From Brachionus koreanus (lineage: Eukaryota; Rotifera; Eurotatoria; Ploima; Brachionidae), in the NCBI GenBank assembly GCA_016987375.1, contig PJRA01000195.1, positions 167,813 to 231,812 on the forward strand: a stretch of 64,000 nt of DNA, written 5' to 3'. Both the position numbers and the translations under genes were made by a program. Positions 48,301 to 59,089 of the stretch are shown here, in pieces (the stretch's first letter is position 1; the number at the start of each line of letters is the position of its first letter). Below the pieces are notes generated by a model. It was not told the origin of the DNA and made no database searches. It saw only the letters and a program-made list of their open reading frames with translations.

Positions 48301-48674
48301 ATTTTGGTGTATTTTCGGTTTTTGTCTTTCTAATTAATATATGTGTTGAGAGATCAGTGATGATTATGTTCCTATTTGTGGCTAGATGCTTTATATCAGG
48401 CGGATTCCAAGCAGCTTATGTTTACACGCCCGAGTATTATCCGACAGTGAACAGGGCGGTTGGTTTGGGCACATGTAGTACAATGGCTAGAATAGGAGCC
48501 ATTATCACTCCATTCATTGCTCAGGTATTGCTCAAAGTTTCGCCATACTTAGCAATAAGTATATATGCTATAGTGGGCCTTTTAGCATCGGTTGCTTCGA
48601 TGCTCCTTCCCGTAGAAACCAAAGGAAGACAGTTGGAAGACGCCGAAACTGCATATGATCCAGTGGTTCACTGA
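45361..48674 (+). CDS. SVOP: SVOP, synaptic vesicle 2-related transporter (MFS)
   Basis: Twelve-helix major facilitator of the SV2/organic-ion transporter family, found on synaptic vesicles; the substrate is not firmly known. Exons: 45361-45502 (tentative), 45562-45647, 45706-45804, 47349-47420, 47478-48075 and 48136-48674, giving about 511 residues against 548 in human. Family blocks: [27 protein letters not shown] (helix 1), DSYGRKA (MFS motif), [47 protein letters not shown]-type loop, [26 protein letters not shown], then LPVETKGR at the C-terminus. The N-terminal exon is the weak point: its ATG and the GTTTGT donor at 45503 are chosen only to meet phase. Intron 3 is 1.5 kb, the others 50-60 bases. 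A candidate AATAAA lies near 48703. Confidence 0.93.
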
Positions 48675-49038
48675 TATATTCAACAATTTAAAACAAAATA
48701 TGACAATAAATTAAATCTCGCTGTAATTTTAATTATCTCAAATAACTTTTTAGATTGTAATCTATTTTAAAATATATATTTTTTTTTCTAACCGGTTTGT
48801 GAATCTTTTTCTTGTGAATTAGAAGCAACTGTTTACATAATTTAAATAATATTTAATAACAATAATTTATTTTGAAATAATTGATTATTAAAAAATAAAA
48901 ATTTAAAATTAATTCATAATTATTATATTCATATTAGCATATTTTCTTGATAAATAAAATGATCACTTTCAATTAAAAGTTTGAAAGCAAAAAAAATATT
49001 GCTAAAATTTAAAAAGACCAGCTCAATTAATTACTAAC

Positions 49039-49729
49039 TAATGATGTTGGTTAAGCTTGGTTAGCTGGTTAGCCAAATTTTGACCTCAATTCAGGTATTT
49101 AAACAAATTTTGTAATTTTTTGAATTTTGAGTACAAAATTTAAAGTACGCTTTAATTTATCCTTAATAAAAATTAGAATTGGTCTTGATCCTTAACCATT
49201 TTTTTTTCAAAAATTGAAATGTTTAATTTTGAGAAAATCTTTTGAATAGTACACAACCAGTTTCAATTTTTTACTTTAAAAAATCCTTTTAAAGCATTAA
49301 TAAAACAGATCAATTAGAGTTCTTCCTTAAGTAATTAAAGGGTTTCATAATACCACGATTAATTTATAATCAATTTATAAAAATCTTATATTTAAACATA
49401 AAATTTTGAAATGATGTTTATTTACGAAAAAAAAACCTATCTTAGATTGGGCTGAAAATTTAATTTAATCTAAGTAATTTGACTCATAAATATTGATGAG
49501 AAATTGTTTGTAATTTATTTCTTTTAAATTACATCCATTTTTCATCTAATTGTTAAACTAATATTTTTAAGTTCAAAAATTTATTTCTTTAATAATTTCA
49601 AAAATAAAATGTCTTAGAAATAATGAACTTTTTTAATTTTGAGCTAATTATAATTATTATTTATTATAATATATTTTTTTTGGTCGACCAAAAATTTGCT
49701 AACTTAATTTTGGTTAACCAACATCACTA
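49039..49729. mobile_element. Inverted-repeat element, hAT-like ends
   Basis: The left end TAATGATGTTGGTTAA matches the inverse of the right end TTAACCAACATCACTA with one mismatch; subterminal GGTTAGC/GCTAAC motifs are also inverted. TA[AG]TGATG ends are hAT-like. The flanking 8-mers (TTACTAAC and CTTGGAAC) do not match, so the target duplication is lost or the ends are misjudged. The interior is AT-rich and non-coding. Confidence 0.6.
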
Positions 49730-49952
49730 CTTGGAACCTAATTAACTGATACTCAATCAAAAAAGGTCGATCAATTATATTATTAATGGTCTTATTGTGA
49801 AGTGGTTCGAACATTCGATACCAATCAAGAGGTCGAGGCTTCAGATCATCACTCAGCTGCAAGCGCGTATGACTAACAATCCGACTGTTTAAGAATAAAG
49901 AAAAAGTTATACGAGCTTCATCTTTCTTTAGCACAATTCTATCCTAGCGGAT
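49720..49952 (-). other. Coding-like scrap, minus strand
   Basis: After an acceptor-like CCGCTAG, an open stretch reads RIVLKKDEARITFSLFLNSR, then RLQLSDDLKPRPLDWYRMFE. Composition is protein-like and the GC content is above the flanks. I recognise no family. The hAT-like element at 49729 abuts its 3' side and may have broken it. Confidence 0.3.
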
Positions 49953-49988
49953 AATGGGGAGGCGCTTATCCTCTTTTCAAGTACCTTT

Positions 49989-50267
49989 TTGAGCAACAGA
50001 TCCGATCTGACACAGAGGCTCCTGTATAGAATTGATCATGCACACTGCAATTATTCCCAGTCGAAACCGGTCATCAAGAAATATGTTCATTCAAGATATT
50101 TATTCAAGAATTTTTATTATCTGAGACTTTTAGAATGCAAATGTTGTTGTTTGAAAGCTTATAAAAATGGATTGAGCTACGGTCAAATTCTTAAAACATA
50201 CTTCTCTGGCAAATCTAATGCTGAAACACAAGACCATCTAAGAATTTCTAATAGTTTATTAATATAA
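49989..50267 (+). other. Coding-like scrap, plus strand, ends in TAA
   Basis: 92-codon frame without an ATG start (TTG at 49989), containing LTQRLLYRIDHAHCNYSQSK, a cluster CKCCCLK, and GLSYGQILKTYFSGKSNAET. It may be the last exon of an unknown gene or a transposon protein tail. Confidence 0.3.
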
Positions 50268-50509
50268 ATGATGAAAATTAAATTTTAATGATTTTTTTTA
50301 GAAATTGAACTTTATTTTTTTTTTGGATTAATTAAGCTTTAAATAAAAAAAGTGAAACCTGAGATTTGTTCAGAATTTTGTCTCCTTTTATAATTTAGAT
50401 AAAAAAGTTAAGGTATTGGGTCAATCCTCAGACGAGAATGAAAAAACTGGAAAAAAGTACAAAAAATGTGTTTTTTTGGTTTAAAGTGCAACTTAATTCC
50501 ACTTAAAAT

Positions 50510-50713
50510 ACTCAAAAGCCGGAGGGTTTTTTTGAACATTCTTTGTTACTTCCTTTCATGAATTTAATCATTTTTTATAATTTTTTTTTCAATCATATCT
50601 TAAATCAAAAATATTTCAGAATTATTTGATTTTTATTACAAAAAAAATTTATTTTCATTAAAAAAAAAGCAAAAAGAAAAGGAGTAGTCGAAAAATCCCT
50701 CCGATCTTTGAGT
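50510..50713. mobile_element. Palindromic MITE-like element, family B, copy 1
   Basis: Inverted ends ACTCAAAAGCCGGAGGGTTT and, at right, TCCCTCCGATCTTTGAGTG. The GC-rich CCGGAGGG core stands out in AT-rich DNA. A second copy is at 61376-61577. Confidence 0.75.
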
Positions 50714-51174
50714 GTTAGTTGTGTGTGAAAGTTTTGTTTGAGAAAATCAGACCAAAAAATAGTCTTTTGATTGCTCCATCAATTTATTCGGGTTATTCCG
50801 TCTTTTTTTAATAAGCTTTAATATAAAATTAGTTTAATGATTAAATTAACTGAAAAAACCAAACCAACAAAATCATTGAAAGAAAATTTTATAAACTATT
50901 TATCTATGCTATAATTATCATAATTTTTTAGTATATATCGATACAATTGTATGAGTATTATCTTGGCAAAATTTGTTTTAAAAATTTTTCCGAAAAAATT
51001 AATTTATAAAAAAAAATGTCTTTTATTAATTATTCTATTAATCATTTTCATTAGGTAAAATTAGTGTCATTAACTACTTGATTTTTTTAGCAATGAAGTT
51101 GTCATGATTCTTAAAAAAAAATATATATATATATTTTTAATTTTGTTAATTTTAAATAAAACTAAAAAAAAAAC

Positions 51175-52152
51175 ATGAATGGTAAAGAGGTTCGCTTTGA
51201 TAGGAGATCAGGACGCAAGAATACTTCTAAAGAACAAACACCATGTAGTGTGTTCACTAAAAATTATTATGGCAATCGAAGTCGTAGCTCAAGTTCAAAA
51301 AAAATGCCAACTGCTTACTTTCCAACGCCGAGTACTTGCAAATCAGACAAAAATCTAACTCTAGTAAATTCATTTGATATTTTGAAGCCAAGTAAAGCTA
51401 AACACCAGTCAAGTCCCGAAGAATTAAGCGAGTGTGAAGACGAAGACTACGACACAAGTGAAGAACCGTCTGATTCGCAATCGGACGATGAATCTTCAAG
51501 CATTCGAAACTGTATGCTTCAAGTGGACGAAAATTGCAACAAAGTTTTAACTGGCCGAGATTTGATAAGCATGTTTTATTCATTTTCCGAATGGTTTAAT
51601 GGCTTAAAAGATTCATTTGTTACTTCGACTCCGAATTCTGTGTATTCATCAAGCAACCGAGAAGTCAGAAGTCCAAGATCTAACTCTTGTCCATCAAAAG
51701 CAAAGATATTCTATGACAGTGTTGAAAAAGTAACCGGTGACTTGACCAAAGACAAGCTGCTTCGATTAAGATATGACCCAGGCGATCAAGCTAAGCCTTG
51801 GGATGAGTCAGACATTTGTAAAATAAAGAAATTTATTAATTTTATTGAGAAAAAATGCAATTTTTTTGATCAATTAGACACAATACCAGGAATAGGCAGC
51901 GCTTATAACGACAGACTGAAAGAGTTTATACCAAATGTGGGTACTTTATTGGAGCTTTATATGACTGTTGATGAAATGACATTCAAAGCATTGCTAAAAT
52001 GCTATTCTAGAATGAAAAACACGGATATAAATTATGTGTTCACATCATGTAAAAGATATTACAAAAAATATGGCTTTAAGTTCGGCGATGTTGTTGTAAA
52101 ATCGCCCGACTTTTGTTCAAAAACTAACGCATCAAAAAAAATTTTTATTTAA
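51175..52152 (+). CDS. Ser-rich protein with a C-terminal BAF-like helix-hairpin-helix domain
   Basis: Single-exon gene, 325 residues, from the ATG at 51175. Residues 1-110 are polar, Ser/Lys-rich, then acidic (SECEDEDYDTSEE), and look disordered. A middle part (110-225) has LISMFYSFSEWFNGLK and another Ser-rich stretch. Residues about 230-302 resemble barrier-to-autointegration factor: DTIPGIGSAYNDRL corresponds to LAGIGEVLGKKL, the helix-hairpin-helix that binds DNA, followed by LLELYMT and KALLKCY, then SCKRYYKKYGFKF in place of CLREWCDAF. The match is by pattern, not alignment. If right, it is a DNA-binding protein with a BAF module fused to a long N-terminal tail, unlike the 89-residue canonical BAF. 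MRPS18B starts 73 bases after its stop, on the same strand. Confidence 0.7.
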   Translation: MNGKEVRFDRRSGRKNTSKEQTPCSVFTKNYYGNRSRSSSSKKMPTAYFPTPSTCKSDKNLTLVNSFDILKPSKAKHQSSPEELSECEDEDYDTSEEPSDSQSDDESSSIRNCMLQVDENCNKVLTGRDLISMFYSFSEWFNGLKDSFVTSTPNSVYSSSNREVRSPRSNSCPSKAKIFYDSVEKVTGDLTKDKLLRLRYDPGDQAKPWDESDICKIKKFINFIEKKCNFFDQLDTIPGIGSAYNDRLKEFIPNVGTLLELYMTVDEMTFKALLKCYSRMKNTDINYVFTSCKRYYKKYGFKFGDVVVKSPDFCSKTNASKKIFI

Positions 52153-52225
52153 CATAAATTTAGAATGAATAAATTTTCAACAATAATTAAAGAAAAGTTT
52201 ATTTTAAATTTTATTTAGATTTAAA

Positions 52226-53171
52226 ATGAGTGGTTTGTTCAAGTTTAGTTTTAGAATTTGTCGCTTCGGCAATCAAATAGCTAGAGGGTATGCGGCCAAG
52301 AAGCCGCCCGCCCTGACCGAGGCTCAAATTCAATTTCAGAAGCACACTGCCGAACTGGGCTTCAGAGAGCGAACTTCCATTCGCGGCACCTTGTTCGAAT
52401 TCAAAGATGTTGAAACAAGCATTGAATATATGCAAAGCGAAGGTTAGTAAAACATGATGAAAAATTTGCAATATTTTTTATTCAGTTTTTAAATTCATGA
52501 TTTTTGTGAATTTTTATTTTATGATTTTTTTTAGCATTCCGCAAGGCCTATGGAGATAAAAAAATTTGGGAATGGTACATTCGAAACTTTAAAGGACGCT
52601 ATCCCAAGTCGTACACTCGCAAAGAATGCATTGTAGGCTTTGTTCTTCGGCTCTGAGATAATTTCTAATTCGATTTAATTAAGGGTGGTGGCAGATATAT
52701 AACTGGAAACCCGTGTCCCATATGCAGAGATCCTTACCTAGTAGTAAATTATAAAGTAAAAAAAAAAATTATTTTAAACATTTTTTATTAATTAAATTAA
52801 ATTTAATTTAGAATTTAGAATTATTAAAACAATTTGTTAGTCCCGATACGGGCATGCTCTATCCAACTAATCGGACAAGTAAAAATATTTAGCAATGTCT
52901 TTAAAATTTTACTTTTTTCTGAAAAGACGTTTGCCGCAAACAGCAGCAAAATCTCGAAGTTGCATACGCCAAGGCGTGTGATTACGGCCTAATTGATCAT
53001 CCAGTTCCGCACCGTCACTACGACTACAGTATCTATTATCCTGAGCTGAGGCAAACAAACATAGACGAAAAACCATCCGTTTTGTTGGGAATAATACTCG
53101 GTGCTAATCGAAAATCGATTAATAATGTTTATGAAGAGCTCACTGAAGAAGACATTATTTTAAAAAAATGA
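52226..53171 (+). CDS. MRPS18B: Mitochondrial ribosomal protein S18B (mS40)
   Basis: Component of the small subunit of the mitochondrial ribosome. Exons 52226-52442, 52535-52632, 52684-52755, 52812-52878 and 52927-53171 give 232 residues, against about 258 in human. The N-terminus has Arg and aromatic residues but no acids (RICRFGNQIARGYAAKKP), as expected for mitochondrial import. Family blocks: WEWYIRNFKGRYP, TRKECI, GNPCPICRDPYLVV (with the CPIC motif), then LELLKQFVSPDTGMLY and VCRKQQQNL...AKACDYGLI. All introns are 50-92 bases. A 3' splice-like TTTTATTTAG lies seven bases before the ATG, although only 73 bases separate it from the upstream gene. Confidence 0.9.
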
Positions 53172-53271
53172 ATAATAAAAATTATAATTTAATAAATAGA
53201 AATCAATTTTTTTTTCTTAAAATTTTTTTAAATTACTTAATTTTTGAATAAATAATAACGAATAAGATAGA

Positions 53272-53289
53272 ATGGCTGTTACGAGCCAT
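53272..53289. promoter_or_regulatory. Small hairpin between MRPS18B and VAT1
   Basis: ATGGCT, loop GTTACG, then AGCCAT, a perfect 6-bp stem in the 198-base gap between two co-directional genes. It may be a processing or regulatory element, or chance. Confidence 0.3.
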
Positions 53290-53369
53290 ATGGTTTTTAT
53301 TTAAATTAAAAAAGAAAACAACAAAAAAATTCAATTTATTTAAATTTTTTAAATTATTTGAATAGAAAA

Positions 53370-54755
53370 ATGTCTGAGAAAATAAAAGCTATTGTGCTAA
53401 CTTCGACTAGTGGAAGCAGTGATTTTTCAAATTTGCAGCTAAAAGAAGAAAATTATCCTAAAATTGAAAGCGATGATCAAGTTATTGTACGAGTTAAGGC
53501 ATCGGGTCTAAACTTTGCCGAATTGATGCAAAGACAAGGTTTTTACAAGCCAGCTTCAAAAACACCATACACGCCAGGCTTCGAAGCAGCCGGAGTGGTT
53601 GAAGAAATAGGCACTGGAGTCACTGATTTTCAAGTAAACGATCGAGTCATTATTTACAATGGAAGTGGCATGTGGAAAGAAGTGATTTGTCTCTCTAGAT
53701 CAAATCTAATTAAAATGCCCGATGGCATGTCCTTTGAAGACGGAGCTGCATTGATGGTCAATTATCTAACAGCCTATCAAATACTGTTCAGAATGGTTAA
53801 CATTAGACAAGGCGATAAAGTATTGATTCACATGGCTGCTGGTGGTGTCGGATTTGCAGCTACTCAGCTATGTAAAACAGTAAAAGATGTTACTGTAATT
53901 GGCACTGCATCGGCTGCAAAACACGAAGCAATAACACAAAATGGTGTAGCCCATTGCATCGATTATACCAAAGAGGACTATGTTCAAGAGGTAAAAAAAC
54001 TGTTTCCATTGGGAATCGATGTTGTTTTAGACCCGTTGAATGGAGAAAATGCCATAAAAGGCTACGAATTGTTGAAGCCTTTTGGCAGAATTTGTCACTA
54101 TGGAGCAGCTAGCATAACTTCAGAGAGCCGTTCGTTTGTGAACGCATTCAAAGCCTGGTGGAAATGTCTTTCTGTAACATCTTTGGATATAATCAATCAG
54201 AACAAGAGTGTGTGTGGATATCATTTGGGATTTTTGATGAATAATCCATCATGTGTTGATCAAATGTCCACAGATATATCTAATCTGTTGGAAATGTACA
54301 GCAAAGGCCTAATAAACATTCAGCATGATTCTACTTTTGCATATAGCAAAATAGCAGAGGCTATGAAGAGAATGCATTCGAGACAAAATGTTGGTAAGAT
54401 AATTCTTAAACCGGACAGTGAAATTGAAAAAGAAAGTCCGAGAAATGTTGAGGAAGTAAAAGTTGCAACTGAAGATAAAGTTGAACAAACTCAACCAGAG
54501 CAAAGTCAACAAGGTGGAGAACAAAAAGCTGAAGAAGTGGCTAGAAGTGAAATTGCTGAAGCCCATAGAGAGCCTGTTCAAAGTGAAAGTGAACAAATTG
54601 AGCATGAAACATCTAAATTGAATGTTAATGATGATCAAGCTAAGAGTGAAAATGTAAGCATTGAGCAAACAGGCGAGAAATCGCTTGCAGAAGAAGCACA
54701 AGCTGATGCTAATGGTTTGACTGAAAGTCAATTAAGTGAGAATAAACAGAATTAA
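53370..54755 (+). CDS. VAT1: VAT1-like zinc-free quinone-oxidoreductase-type protein
   Basis: Member of the medium-chain dehydrogenase/quinone oxidoreductase family related to the synaptic-vesicle protein VAT-1. The start used is the ATG at 53370 (a TTG lies 12 bases upstream in frame), giving 461 residues in one exon. Seen: SGLNFAELMQRQGFY and PGFEAAGVVEEIG in the catalytic domain, the nucleotide-binding turn MAAGGVGFAATQL (about 155-167), then DVVLDPLNG, GRICHYGAAS and KSVCGYHLG. QNVGKIILKP closes the fold near 350. A tail of about 105 residues follows, rich in Glu, Gln, Lys and Ser. A GAATAG acceptor-like site sits four bases before the ATG. VAT1 and VAT1L are not separable by eye here. 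Confidence 0.9.
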   Translation: MSEKIKAIVLTSTSGSSDFSNLQLKEENYPKIESDDQVIVRVKASGLNFAELMQRQGFYKPASKTPYTPGFEAAGVVEEIGTGVTDFQVNDRVIIYNGSGMWKEVICLSRSNLIKMPDGMSFEDGAALMVNYLTAYQILFRMVNIRQGDKVLIHMAAGGVGFAATQLCKTVKDVTVIGTASAAKHEAITQNGVAHCIDYTKEDYVQEVKKLFPLGIDVVLDPLNGENAIKGYELLKPFGRICHYGAASITSESRSFVNAFKAWWKCLSVTSLDIINQNKSVCGYHLGFLMNNPSCVDQMSTDISNLLEMYSKGLINIQHDSTFAYSKIAEAMKRMHSRQNVGKIILKPDSEIEKESPRNVEEVKVATEDKVEQTQPEQSQQGGEQKAEEVARSEIAEAHREPVQSESEQIEHETSKLNVNDDQAKSENVSIEQTGEKSLAEEAQADANGLTESQLSENKQN

Positions 54756-57470
54756 AATTCTCAACAAAATGTTTAATTTAATTAAGCAAAGAATAGTGAT
54801 TAGTTTTTTTTTTTATTTGTTGATGTTTTTTAGTCTTTGACTTTAGCTTTCTAGTCATAAAACAGATTTTATTATTTATTTTCATCTATTTTAAAATAAA
54901 ATATTTTAAAGCATAATTACATTTTTATGCTATCTAGACTCAAATTTTTTTGTTAACCCAATGATTATGCTAAAAACTTGTAGTAAATCAGTAATAACAG
55001 AATAATACTTTTAAATAGTTTATTAATGGCATATTGAAGTCTATGATCAAAATTTAATGATCATGCTCAAATATAATTTATTATACAAATTTTGAAGAAG
55101 TTTTATAAATAAAAAATTTAATGCAGATAAATGTTTTCATGTGTAGCATAATATGTTAAACCATATCCAACTATTTTGCATAATTCTGCATTCAGAAATC
55201 GTTTGCAGAAATTTGCACACCTACAAAATTAAGATTAATATTGAATGTGCATTAAATTTTTTACTCAAAAATATTTTGAAATTTTTTTAATCATAACTCT
55301 TGAGCATGATCATTTTAATTTGATCATAAAATTGCCTTATTTATAATTGTTGAGCTCTAACAATTTATGTTTCTTTTTATCTCTATCTGTTCTTAGAATC
55401 GAGTCCTTATTTATACCCCTGAATTCGTGTTAAGGAAATGGGTTTATAATTAAGGCAAGATGTGAAATAGATTTCTATACCAGCATCTAGAAGCGTCTGC
55501 TTCTGAGATACATGACAATCATATTAATTCTCACTTTTCTTTGTGCATCAGTTGAAATACTGATGCTTAAGTGATACGAAAATTGGGTTTAAAAAAATGA
55601 TTGCAAAGAAAACGGAATCTCAAAAATATATCTAACCTTTTATACTCAATTTTGTAATTTTTTATATTTTTTTTATACTAGACACAGTGCCCCTTGTTTG
55701 ACGGGTCACTGAGCAGCGATCGGCCTTAGCTTAGAATTAATAAATAAATATTTTTTTAAATATATTAGAACGTCATGAATAATTAACTCAAAAGCAAAAA
55801 CTGACAAGATAAATTAAAAAAACACAAAAAGCAGTCATTCAGTTCAAATTCATTGTGAATTCAAGCATCGGATCATCTTCGTAGAATTAAATTTTTTTTT
55901 TTAATTTTATTTTACCAAAGTATAGTATAGTAACAGATTATGTGTCAATAATATTATGAAAGATTTTGTCTTTTTCTGCTTTAAAAATATCCCTAGATTG
56001 AGCTTCCACTGCATCAACTCCCAACTTAATCCAGCCATTGACTACACGGTTTGTGAAGAAGTGGTATCGCTGGGCACAATTTTTGATTATCTTTCTTTTA
56101 ATTTTGTATGGCTGGCCTCTTGTACTTCTGTTTGAAAAAGTGATTGGAGGTTACCATTTGACGTGCTCAATATTTTTTTAACTTAAAAAATTTGTATTTT
56201 TAAAAAACTAGTGAAAAATAATTATTTTGCCATGTTCACTTTTTATCTACCATTTTGTCAAAATATAAAAATTAATCTTAATTAGTCTTAATTTTTTGAT
56301 AAAAATAAAAAAATTATTTTCAAAGTTTTTTGTAAAGTGAAACTATTAGTTTTACGGTCTTGGATATAAATCATAGAACATTATTAAAAGCTTTTTAATT
56401 TAATTTTTTAATTTCTGTCGCACAAAATTCAACAGACCCTGCAGTAACTGTTTGAAACAGCAAAAAAATTATGATGCTGCTTTCCTATCGATAAAAAATT
56501 AAATCTGACAATATTGATTTTGCATTAAAACTGATTTTAATTTATTAAAATTTATTTTTTGATTTTAAACTATTAAAAATTTAAGACTGTCAAAACCTGA
56601 ATTTATTTTATTTCAGAAAAAGTAATCAATATTTATAAAATAGATACAGTATGTTTCTAGACAAATGCTCTTGGGTTAGTTTAGAAACGTACAAACGAAT
56701 AGAATAGATAATTTTTTTTCAAAAATCAAAAATAAAGCTGATATTCAAATATTTTGTTAAATCGGTTAAAAATTTCTCTTTAAAAAATTTACATTCTTTT
56801 CAGTGTTTTATTAATTAAGAAAAAAACCAACGTAATTTTTGAAATTTTTTGGAAATTTCAATTTTGCAAATTTGATTTAAATGCACCTAGTTTGATGGAA
56901 AGAAACATCACAAAGAATTATTAATATTATAATTAATATAGTTAAATAAATATTTTCACTCTTGAATAATAGTATACTTTGTCTCTCAAATCATGAATAT
57001 CTTCAAGTTGATGATCAATTCAAAGAGTTTATATTTAAATAATTTTAGAAACATTACTATCTAAATAAAAATGGGTTAATACATTTAAATTATAAAAATT
57101 AATTCTATCAATGGGTTGAGATAATATTTTATTTTTTAAATTGTTTTAATTTTGAATCTGTAAAGGATGTTTAGTTAATGCAATATTTGCACAATGCACA
57201 TGTATAATTTCGACACCATGTTTAAATAAAATTCTCGAACAAAAAATCCTCTGTAAATAATTATTCACACACATTCTCTTTTCTCATTCATGCACTCAAC
57301 AAAAAATTTAAAAAAACTACAGCTAACATCATTCATTCATTTAATTTATACGTGTGTGTATATATACATAGTCGTACAAGCCGCACATTAGTCTAGCAGT
57401 TTCGTTTCAAACTAAACATCAATTCAAACTAGAAAAATTTACAAAAAATCTCTCTTTAACAAATTAAAAA
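54756..57470. other. 2.7-kb space between VAT1 and DDX39B
   Basis: AT-rich. Contains a LINE remnant on the minus strand (55938-56130) and a GC-richer stretch near 55682-55730 followed by TAATAAATAAATA, which looks like a retroelement 3' end. A TATATATA and a pyrimidine/A-rich leader lie just 5' of DDX39B. Confidence 0.55.
55938..56130 (-). pseudogene. LINE ORF2 C-terminal remnant
   Basis: The minus strand reads RSTRGQPYKIKRK, then AQRYHFFTNRVVNGWIKLGV and ends in TAA at 55938-55940. This is the same ..FFTNRVV..W..L tail as the relic at 25722 but from another copy. Confidence 0.75.
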
Positions 57471-58739
57471 ATGGCCGATGAAGAACTACTTGATTATGAG
57501 GAAGAAGAGCAACCACAAGAACCGCAAGTTCAGAATGGCACCAAGACAAAAAAAGACATCAAAGGCACTTATGTGTCAATTCACTCTTCAGGATTCAAAG
57601 ACTTCCTTCTTAAGCCAGAACTGTTGCGCGCCATTATGGACTGCGGTTTCGAGCATCCGTCTGAAGTTCAGCATGAATGCATTCCGCAGGCCATTCTTAG
57701 CATGGATGTCATATGTCAGGCTAAATCAGGTATGGGAAAAACGGCCGTGTTCGTACTGGCCACACTGCAACAGCTCGAGCCAGTCGATGGCCAAGTAAGT
57801 GTTCTGGTAATGTGTCACACTCGTGAGCTTGCCTTTCAAATATCAAAAGAATATGAACGATTCTGCAAGTATATGCCTAATGTTAAAGTAGGTGTTTTTT
57901 TTGGCGGAGTAGGCATCAAAAAAGATGAAGAGACTTTGAAAAAAAATTGTCCCCACATTGTTGTAGGAACTCCCGGTCGTGTGCTTGCCCTAGCCAGAGC
58001 CGGTATTCTCAATCTAAAGCACATCAAGCACTTTGTTTTGGACGAGTGTGACAAAATGTTAGAACAATTGGACATGAGAGCCGACGTACAAGAAATATTC
58101 AAGATGACACCGCATGACAAACAAGTTATGATGTTTAGTGCCACTTTAAGCAAAGAAATACGGCCTGTGTGCAAAAAGTTTATGCAAGACCCTATGGAAG
58201 TGTATGTCGATGACGAAACAAAACTAACTTTGCACGGCCTGAGACAACATTATGTCAAATTGACAGAGAGCGAAAAGAATAAGAAATTACTTGACTTGCT
58301 GGATGCGCTAGAGTTCAATCAAGTAGTGATATTTGTAAAATCAGTGCAAAGATGCATGGCCTTGGCTCAGCTATTGGTCGAGCAGAACTTCCCGGCCATA
58401 GCCATACATCGAACTATGTCCCAAGAAGAGCGTCTATCGCGCTATCAACAATTCAAAAATTTTCAAAAAAGAATTCTTGTCGCTACCAACTTGTTCGGAA
58501 GAGGCATGGACATCGAGAGAGTAAACATAGTGTTCAATTATGACATGCCCGAAGACTCGGACACCTATTTGCATCGGGTTGCCCGTGCCGGCCGCTTCGG
58601 TACCAAGGGTCTAGCGATCACATTCGTTTCGGACGAGAACGATGTTAGAATACTTAATCAGATACAAGAAAGATTTGTAGTTAATATAACTGAATTGCCT
58701 GATGAGATAGACATTTCCACCTATATTGAGTCAAAATAA
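57471..58739 (+). CDS. DDX39B: DDX39B / UAP56, DECD-box RNA helicase
   Basis: ATP-dependent RNA helicase of the TREX complex, acting in spliceosome assembly and mRNA export in the nucleus. 422 residues in one exon, close to the family length of about 428. Motifs in order: Q-motif region [14 protein letters not shown], Walker A AKSGMGKT (84-91), HTRELA, TPGR, the diagnostic DECD (191-194), SAT (223-225), then [29 protein letters not shown] and [19 protein letters not shown] replaces the usual HRGM, a small oddity. The C-terminus [13 protein letters not shown] is typical. The ORF is compact with higher GC than its flanks. Confidence 0.97.
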   Translation: MADEELLDYEEEEQPQEPQVQNGTKTKKDIKGTYVSIHSSGFKDFLLKPELLRAIMDCGFEHPSEVQHECIPQAILSMDVICQAKSGMGKTAVFVLATLQQLEPVDGQVSVLVMCHTRELAFQISKEYERFCKYMPNVKVGVFFGGVGIKKDEETLKKNCPHIVVGTPGRVLALARAGILNLKHIKHFVLDECDKMLEQLDMRADVQEIFKMTPHDKQVMMFSATLSKEIRPVCKKFMQDPMEVYVDDETKLTLHGLRQHYVKLTESEKNKKLLDLLDALEFNQVVIFVKSVQRCMALAQLLVEQNFPAIAIHRTMSQEERLSRYQQFKNFQKRILVATNLFGRGMDIERVNIVFNYDMPEDSDTYLHRVARAGRFGTKGLAITFVSDENDVRILNQIQERFVVNITELPDEIDISTYIESK

Positions 58740-59089
58740 ATTACTAGAAAAACAGCTGACACTCATCACTAATTTTTATGATAAACTAAACTCAATTTTT
58801 GTGTTTATAAAATATTTTTATTTTGTTTTTTTTTTTTTTCATCTGGTTTAATATCAGACAGTTAATAAATGATAATGTTGATTTTTTTCTCAGATTTTTA
58901 TTTTTAATTTAGATAATACTATACAATCTAAATTGAGAAAATAGCAAGATTTCTCTAGTAACCTAGTACCTCTATAGCAAACTTTTACTTGTATTTTTTC
59001 TTAAATTTCTGTCGAAATCATTCAATCTGTTTTTGAACTGCTTGATCGAACCATCACATCCAACTACCAAATGACATGATTGTATTTTT

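Larger units (their letters stand above)
48675..51174. other. 2.5-kb space with mobile elements and unplaced coding scraps
   Basis: Contains a hAT-like inverted-repeat element (49039-49729), two coding-like scraps (49720-49952 minus, 49989-50267 plus) and a family B element (50510-50713). An (AT)n run of about 16 bases precedes the next gene at 51121. Confidence 0.55.

Noticed and set aside
49804..49816. tRNA-like B box (GGTTCGAAC)
   Set aside because: No A box, no acceptor-stem pairing and no clover-leaf around it.
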